From Gammaproteobacteria bacterium (GTDB taxonomy: Bacteria > Pseudomonadota > Gammaproteobacteria > Enterobacterales > Alteromonadaceae), in assembly GCA_027484495.1 (NCBI GenBank), contig JAIXSW010000326.1:1-9670 (forward strand): a stretch of 9,670 nucleotides of DNA. The letters are read 5' to 3'. Below the pieces are notes generated by a model. That model was given only the letters and a program-made list of their open reading frames with translations, ran no database searches and was not told the DNA's origin. The number at the start of each line of letters is the position of its first letter. Position 1 is the stretch's first letter. Below are positions 5,854 to 9,670 of the stretch, piece after piece. The position numbers and the translations under genes were made by a program.

Positions 5854-8718
5854 ATGGAAAAAACATTTAATCCAAGTCAAATCGAACAGGCAATGTACAA
5901 CGCCTGGGAAAGCAAAGGCTATTTCAAGCCTTCAGGTGACAACAGCAACGGCGCGTACTGCATCATGATCCCGCCGCCAAACGTCACTGGCAGCCTGCAC
6001 ATGGGCCACGCTTTCCAGCAAACCATCATGGATGCACTGACCCGCTACAAACGCATGCAGGGCAAAAACACGTTGTGGCAGGTTGGTACCGACCACGCCG
6101 GTATCGCCACTCAAATGGTGGTGGAGCGTAAACTCGCTGCCGCCGGCTTACCAGATCGTCACGCCATGGGCCGTGATGCCTTCATCGAAAAAGTCTGGGA
6201 ATGGAAAGCCGAATCCGGTGGCACTATCACCTCGCAAATGCGCCGCCTTGGCAACTCAGTTGACTGGGACAAAGAACGCTTCACGATGGATGATGGTCTG
6301 TCGAACGCAGTACAGGAAGTATTCGTTCGCTTGTATGAAGACGACCTGATTTACCGTGGCAAACGCCTGGTGAACTGGGACCCGAAACTGCATACCGCCA
6401 TTTCCGACTTAGAAGTTGAAAACAAAGAACAACGCGGCCATTTCTGGCACCTGCGTTATCCGCTGGCCGACGGCGTCAAAACGCTGGATGGCAAAGATTA
6501 TATCGTGGTGGCCACCACCCGGCCTGAAACCATGCTCGGTGACACCGCCGTTGCCGTGAACCCGGACGACGAACGTTACCAGTCGTTGATTGGCAAAGAC
6601 ATTCTGCTGCCACTGGTTAATCGCCGCATCACCATCATCGCTGACGAGCATGCCGACAAAGACAAAGGCTCAGGCTGCGTGAAAATCACGCCAGCCCACG
6701 ATTTTAACGACTACGAAGTTGGTAAACGGCATGGCCTGACGCTGATCAACGTAATGACGCCGGATGCAACGATCCGCACCACCGGCGAATGTTTCTTCAC
6801 TAACGGTGAAGAAAATACCGCACTTGTAGCGCCAATTCCGGCGGAATATGCCGGCTTAGAGCGCTTCGCCGCGCGTAAGGCTATTGTTGCCGCTTTAGAT
6901 GCACAAGGCTTGCTGGATAAAGTTGAAGAGCTGACCAATACGCTGCCATATGGCGACCGCTCAGGCGTGGTGATCGAGCCAATGCTGACCGACCAGTGGT
7001 ATGTGCGCGTCGCACCGATGGCGAAAACGGCGATTGAAGCGGTCGAAAACGGCGACATCCAGTTCGTGCCAAAACAATACGAGAACATGTACTACAGCTG
7101 GATGCGTGACATTCAGGACTGGTGTATTTCGCGTCAGCTGTGGTGGGGCCACCGTATTCCAGCCTGGTATGCGGCAGATGGTAAAGTTTATGTTGGTCGC
7201 AATGAAGCCGAAGTACGCGCCAAACATGGCTTAGACGACAGCGTCACGCTGCGTCAGGACAACGACGTGTTAGACACCTGGTTCTCATCAGCACTGTGGA
7301 CTTTCTCCACGCTGGGCTGGCCGGACAATACCGAAGATTTAAAAACCTTCCACCCGACCGACGTGCTGGTGACTGGTTTTGACATCATTTTCTTCTGGGT
7401 TGCCCGGATGATTATGATGACGATGCATTTCATCAAAGACGAAAACGGCAAGCCGCAGGTGCCATTTAAGACCGTCTATGTGACCGGTCTTATCCGCGAC
7501 GAAAACGGCGACAAAATGTCGAAATCCAAGGGCAACGTCATAGATCCGCTGGATATGATTGACGGCATTAGCCTTGAAGATCTGCTGGAAAAACGCACCA
7601 GCAACATGATGCAGCCGCAACTGGCGGAAAAAATCGCCAATCAGACGAAAAAACAATTCCCGGAAGGCATTGAAGCCACCGGTACCGACGCGCTGCGCTT
7701 CACCCTCGCGGCGCTGGCATCAACCGGCCGTGATATCAACTGGGATATGAAGCGCCTCGAAGGCTACCGCAACTTCGTCAATAAGCTGTGGAACGCCAGC
7801 CGTTACGTGACGATGATGACTGAAGACAAAGACACCGGCCTCTGCGGCGGCGATATCGAACTGTCGCTGGCTGATCATTGGATTTTAAGCCAGTATCAGG
7901 AAACGGTGACGCAGTTCCGTCAGTACCTCGACAGCTATCGCTTTGATATGGCGGCCAATACGCTGTACGAATTCACCTGGAACCAGTTCTGTGACTGGTA
8001 CCTGGAGCTGACCAAACCGGTGCTGTTTAAAGGCACTGAAGCGCAACAACGCGGCACTCGCCAAACATTGGTGACAGTGCTGGAATCGCTGCTACGTCTG
8101 ATGCACCCGATCATGCCATTTATCACTGAAGAGATTTGGCAGCGCGTTGCGCCACTGGCCAGCAAAGATTTCAGCGCCGGCATCAGCATTATGAACCAGG
8201 CCTATCCGCAAGCGGACAGCGCGCTGATCAATACTGCTGCACAAGCCGATATCGAATGGGTCAAAGGCTTTATTCTGGCTATTCGTAACATTCGCGGTGA
8301 AATGGACATTGCGCCAACCAAGCCATTGCCGGTGTTGCTGCGCAATTTATCCGCCGAAGACAGCCGTCGCTTAGAGCAAAACCGCGCCCTGCTGCTGAAC
8401 TTAGCCAAACTAGACAGCATCACGGTGCTGGGTGAGGCAGATACAGCTCCAGCGAGCGCCACACAGCTGTTAGGCGCGATGGACCTGCTGATCCCGATGG
8501 CTGGCCTGATCGACAAAGACGCGGAGCTGTCACGTATTGCCAAGCAACTGGAGAAGATGCAGCAGGAAGTCAGCCGTGTCGCCGGCAAGCTTGCCAACGA
8601 AGGTTTTGTCGCCAAAGCACCAGAAGCGGTGCTGGCGAAAGAACGCGAGAAACTGGCCGATGCCGAAGCGGCAGTCGCCAAGTTACTGGCACAGCAGGCA
8701 CAAATCGCTGCGCTGTAA
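5854..8718 (+). CDS. valS: Valyl-tRNA synthetase
   Basis: 954 aa, against about 951 in E. coli. The ATG at 5854 has AGG at 5843-5845, 8 nt upstream. It charges tRNA-Val with valine in the cytosol. The class I catalytic motifs are intact: HMGH (49-52, the HIGH motif, within PPPNVTGSLHMGH) and KMSKS (554-558, the same numbering as E. coli). The CP1 editing domain, which hydrolyses Thr-tRNA-Val, is present with ATTRPETMLGDTAV from 220, including Thr222. The WCISRQLWWG block starts at 423. The anticodon-binding domain (about 670-820) precedes a C-terminal Lys/Glu/Ala-rich coiled coil (about 885-954) that grips the tRNA. Last gene of the pepA-holC-valS group and followed by a strong terminator. 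No unusual residues were noted. Confidence 0.99.
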   Translation: MEKTFNPSQIEQAMYNAWESKGYFKPSGDNSNGAYCIMIPPPNVTGSLHMGHAFQQTIMDALTRYKRMQGKNTLWQVGTDHAGIATQMVVERKLAAAGLPDRHAMGRDAFIEKVWEWKAESGGTITSQMRRLGNSVDWDKERFTMDDGLSNAVQEVFVRLYEDDLIYRGKRLVNWDPKLHTAISDLEVENKEQRGHFWHLRYPLADGVKTLDGKDYIVVATTRPETMLGDTAVAVNPDDERYQSLIGKDILLPLVNRRITIIADEHADKDKGSGCVKITPAHDFNDYEVGKRHGLTLINVMTPDATIRTTGECFFTNGEENTALVAPIPAEYAGLERFAARKAIVAALDAQGLLDKVEELTNTLPYGDRSGVVIEPMLTDQWYVRVAPMAKTAIEAVENGDIQFVPKQYENMYYSWMRDIQDWCISRQLWWGHRIPAWYAADGKVYVGRNEAEVRAKHGLDDSVTLRQDNDVLDTWFSSALWTFSTLGWPDNTEDLKTFHPTDVLVTGFDIIFFWVARMIMMTMHFIKDENGKPQVPFKTVYVTGLIRDENGDKMSKSKGNVIDPLDMIDGISLEDLLEKRTSNMMQPQLAEKIANQTKKQFPEGIEATGTDALRFTLAALASTGRDINWDMKRLEGYRNFVNKLWNASRYVTMMTEDKDTGLCGGDIELSLADHWILSQYQETVTQFRQYLDSYRFDMAANTLYEFTWNQFCDWYLELTKPVLFKGTEAQQRGTRQTLVTVLESLLRLMHPIMPFITEEIWQRVAPLASKDFSAGISIMNQAYPQADSALINTAAQADIEWVKGFILAIRNIRGEMDIAPTKPLPVLLRNLSAEDSRRLEQNRALLLNLAKLDSITVLGEADTAPASATQLLGAMDLLIPMAGLIDKDAELSRIAKQLEKMQQEVSRVAGKLANEGFVAKAPEAVLAKEREKLADAEAAVAKLLAQQAQIAAL

Positions 8719-8739
8719 CGCGGTTTGAACGAAAAAATC

Positions 8740-8766
8740 AAGGCGACCTGCGGGTCGCCTTTTTTA
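8740..8766 (+). terminator. Intrinsic terminator after valS
   Basis: AAGGCGACC (8740-8748) pairs with GGTCGCCTT (8753-8761) around the tetraloop TGCG and runs straight into a T tract (8760-8765). It lies 22 nt after the valS stop. An A run upstream (8732-8737) makes it potentially bidirectional. Clear rho-independent terminator that isolates the valS operon from the genes to the right. Confidence 0.93.
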
Positions 8767-8835
8767 TCCGGCCACTGTCATAAATCTGCCATCGACTATC
8801 ACTAGGCTGAGGAACTCAAACTAGTGGAGTTGACC

Positions 8836-9045
8836 ATGTTACCCTATAAGAAACTGTTATTACGTCGAAACGCATTTTTCCGGCAACAGCTGTCAACGCA
8901 GCAGCTGAGCGTGATACCGGTTACTGACAATCTAGATCCACAGCTTCAGACCGATATTGAAGATCATGCAACAACTCTGCACTCACACACTGACGATGCC
9001 CAGTCCTATAGCGCTGCAGGCGTATTGCAGCAATTGTCACGCTAA
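8836..9045 (+). CDS. Small protein of unknown function (69 aa)
   Basis: I do not recognise this protein. The ATG at 8836 has a well-placed GGAG (8826-8829, 6 nt). A GTG at 8824 in the same frame would be inside that ribosome site region and is less likely. The N-terminus is strongly basic and hydrophobic (MLPYKKLLLRRNAFFRQQ), the middle is acidic with many His, Asp and Thr, and the tail ends in LQQLSR. There is no signal peptide, membrane span or Cys. It sits alone between the valS terminator and an AT-rich regulatory region, which argues for its own promoter. A weak candidate is CTGTCA (8775-8780) with TATCAC (8797-8802), 16 bp apart. The good ribosome site supports a real gene, but conservation is untested. 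Confidence 0.55.
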   Translation: MLPYKKLLLRRNAFFRQQLSTQQLSVIPVTDNLDPQLQTDIEDHATTLHSHTDDAQSYSAAGVLQQLSR

Positions 9046-9143
9046 GTCGGTCACAGGTTGAACGCCAAGATAGTACAACCCGATTTTGCATAAAATTTGT
9101 TCCATGCCATTTCACATCTTCCCGCCTCATTTTCATTCTCTCA

Positions 9144-9158
9144 TGTTGAATTACAACA
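9144..9158. repeat. Imperfect palindrome about 110 bp upstream of the sigma-54 start, possible activator site
   Basis: TGTTGAATTACAACA has 5-bp arms TGTTG/CAACA around a nearly symmetric AT core (one A-A mismatch per half). Its centre is about 112 bp upstream of the predicted sigma-54 transcription start, the distance at which bacterial enhancer-binding proteins usually bind. It follows a pyrimidine-rich stretch (about 9105-9143). The role is inferred from position only. Confidence 0.35.
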
Positions 9159-9190
9159 CTTAACAAATGTCCATATTTTATACACGCCGT

Positions 9191-9217
9191 ATATCAATAA
9201 TTCTGAATTATTCATAT
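9191..9217. repeat. 27-bp near-perfect palindrome upstream of the sigma-54 promoter
   Basis: The core AATAATTC-T-GAATTATT (9196-9212) is a perfect inverted repeat. After one C-C mismatch on each side it continues with ATAT/ATAT, giving 12 of 13 symmetric positions. The centre is about 59 bp upstream of the predicted start. It could bind a dimeric regulator, or an IHF-like or other DNA-bending protein acting between enhancer and promoter. The sequence is very AT-rich, so some symmetry by chance is expected, but this length is not trivial. Confidence 0.45.
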
Positions 9218-9234
9218 TTATCAATATGATAAAT
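9216..9234. repeat. 19-bp palindrome abutting the -24 element
   Basis: ATTTATCA-ATA-TGATAAAT has perfect 8-bp arms around a 3-nt centre and ends 3 bp before the sigma-54 -24 element. It overlaps the end of the preceding palindrome by two bases. A protein bound here would be expected to hinder the sigma-54 holoenzyme, so an operator is one reading. A chance AT-rich symmetry is the other. Confidence 0.35.
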
Positions 9235-9236
9235 TT

Positions 9237-9252
9237 TGGCTCGTTTTTTGCC
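9237..9252 (+). promoter_or_regulatory. Sigma-54 (RpoN) -24/-12 promoter of the THxN protein gene
   Basis: TGGCTCGTTTTTTGCC matches the sigma-54 consensus TGGCACG-N4-TTGCW at all but the fifth and last positions. The invariant GG (9238-9239) and GC (9250-9251) are exactly 10 bp apart. Transcription should begin near 9263, leaving a leader of about 52 nt before the ATG at 9315. Sigma-54 promoters need an ATP-driven enhancer-binding activator, and palindromes that could serve are upstream (9144-9217). The PEP-CTERM/exosortase systems are known to include a PrsK/PrsR two-component pair whose response regulator is of the sigma-54 activator type, which fits this gene; the link in this genome is inferred. 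Confidence 0.8.
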
Positions 9253-9314
9253 AATGTTAGCGCGGACATGCAGTTTCGTCTCAAGGTCAAAATACAAATC
9301 ACATGGAGAGTCTT

Positions 9315-9670
9315 ATGCGTAATTTAATCGCTGCCTCAGTACTGGCGGTCGCTGCAGTGCCAATGACGGCATCTGCAAGTCTGGTCACCCAATGGCAACA
9401 TCTGGCAACTTCAAACTGGTCACAACCTGTAGTGTTCTCTGCTTCTGGTAACGGCACGACTTCAGTCACAAGCGACGTGATCAGTTGGGGGGCTACTGGT
9501 GGCTCTTATAAAGGTGCCAGCGCGAAAAACCGCAGTGCGCTCGAGATCGCTGGTATGGCAGCCCCAGCTACCGCAAATACCAACGCAGCCAATGCGTCAT
9601 TAACCACTTCCATTACTCACTACAATAACGTTCTGAACGGCTACTCAACTTTAACCAGCGCGGTGTTAAC
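9315..9670 (+). CDS. THxN family exported protein, probable PEP-CTERM substrate (partial, 3' end outside window)
   Basis: Only the first 118 residues are present. The ATG at 9315 has GGAG (9305-9308) at 6 nt. A signal peptide is clear: MRNLI followed by an Ala/Val-rich core, with cleavage probably after TASA at residue 21. The mature part contains VISWGATGGSYKGASAKNRSALEI (53 onward, a WG-x-S-type strand pattern) and the motif ITHYNN, with THYN at 101-104. Together these match the start of the THxN family of PEP-CTERM proteins as I recall it. Such proteins are exported, sorted by an exosortase through a C-terminal Pro-Glu-Pro motif plus membrane segment, and tied to exopolysaccharide/biofilm matrix. 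The C-terminal tag cannot be seen here. The gene follows a sigma-54 promoter and an AT-rich region. The THxN assignment is good; exosortase sorting is inference. Confidence 0.8.
   Translation, partial: MRNLIAASVLAVAAVPMTASASLVTQWQHLATSNWSQPVVFSASGNGTTSVTSDVISWGATGGSYKGASAKNRSALEIAGMAAPATANTNAANASLTTSITHYNNVLNGYSTLTSAVL

Noticed and set aside
8202..8741. Long open frame of 179 codons antisense to the 3' part of valS
   Set aside because: It lies wholly opposite a certain gene. The translation is Ser/Ala/Arg-rich as expected from the antisense of a GC-rich coding sequence, with no recognisable domain.
8921..9166. Minus-strand open frame opposite the small 69-aa gene
   Set aside because: No ribosome site of note, no family resemblance, and it overlaps a better candidate on the plus strand.
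9097..9327. Open frame of 76 codons through the AT-rich region into the THxN gene start
   Set aside because: No ribosome site and a composition typical of AT-rich noncoding DNA. It overlaps the sigma-54 promoter and the better-supported gene start.

Overview
The window is a chromosomal stretch from a gammaproteobacterium, most likely a marine or freshwater member of the Alteromonadales-type groups. The evidence is the divergent order lptG-lptF / pepA-holC-valS, a PepA and ValS that match the E. coli catalytic residue numbering almost exactly, a nearby tRNA-Leu(CAA) (the leuX neighbourhood), and a THxN/PEP-CTERM-type exported protein at the right edge. Genus is an inference only. No insertion sequence, phage gene or CRISPR array is visible.

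Left part (1-937): a minus-strand tRNA-Leu(CAA) with its own stable-RNA promoter. Next comes a hairpin whose sequence copies the tRNA anticodon arm, then a minus-strand gene for a small exported lipocalin-like protein. An 18-bp perfect palindrome of LacI-operator type sits in front of that gene.

Middle (938-8766): a plus-strand RDD membrane protein converges on the lptG end of the lptF-lptG operon (minus strand), which encodes the membrane subunits of the LPS export ABC transporter. Their two stop codons lie in the two arms of one terminator hairpin. Divergent from lptF is pepA-holC-valS (plus strand): leucyl aminopeptidase, the chi subunit of DNA polymerase III and valyl-tRNA synthetase. A 12-bp stem-loop lies between pepA and holC, and a strong intrinsic terminator follows valS.

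Right part (8767-9670): a small unrecognised protein of 69 aa, then an AT-rich 269-bp regulatory region. This region holds several palindromes and a very good sigma-54 (-24/-12) promoter, followed by the start of a secreted protein with the THxN motif. The gene runs off the window. This is the most accessory-like and regulation-rich part, and it fits the known link between PEP-CTERM exported proteins and RpoN-dependent control. The core genes are ordinary housekeeping genes. The points worth a second look are the tRNA-derived hairpin, the LacI-type operator and the sigma-54/palindrome region.
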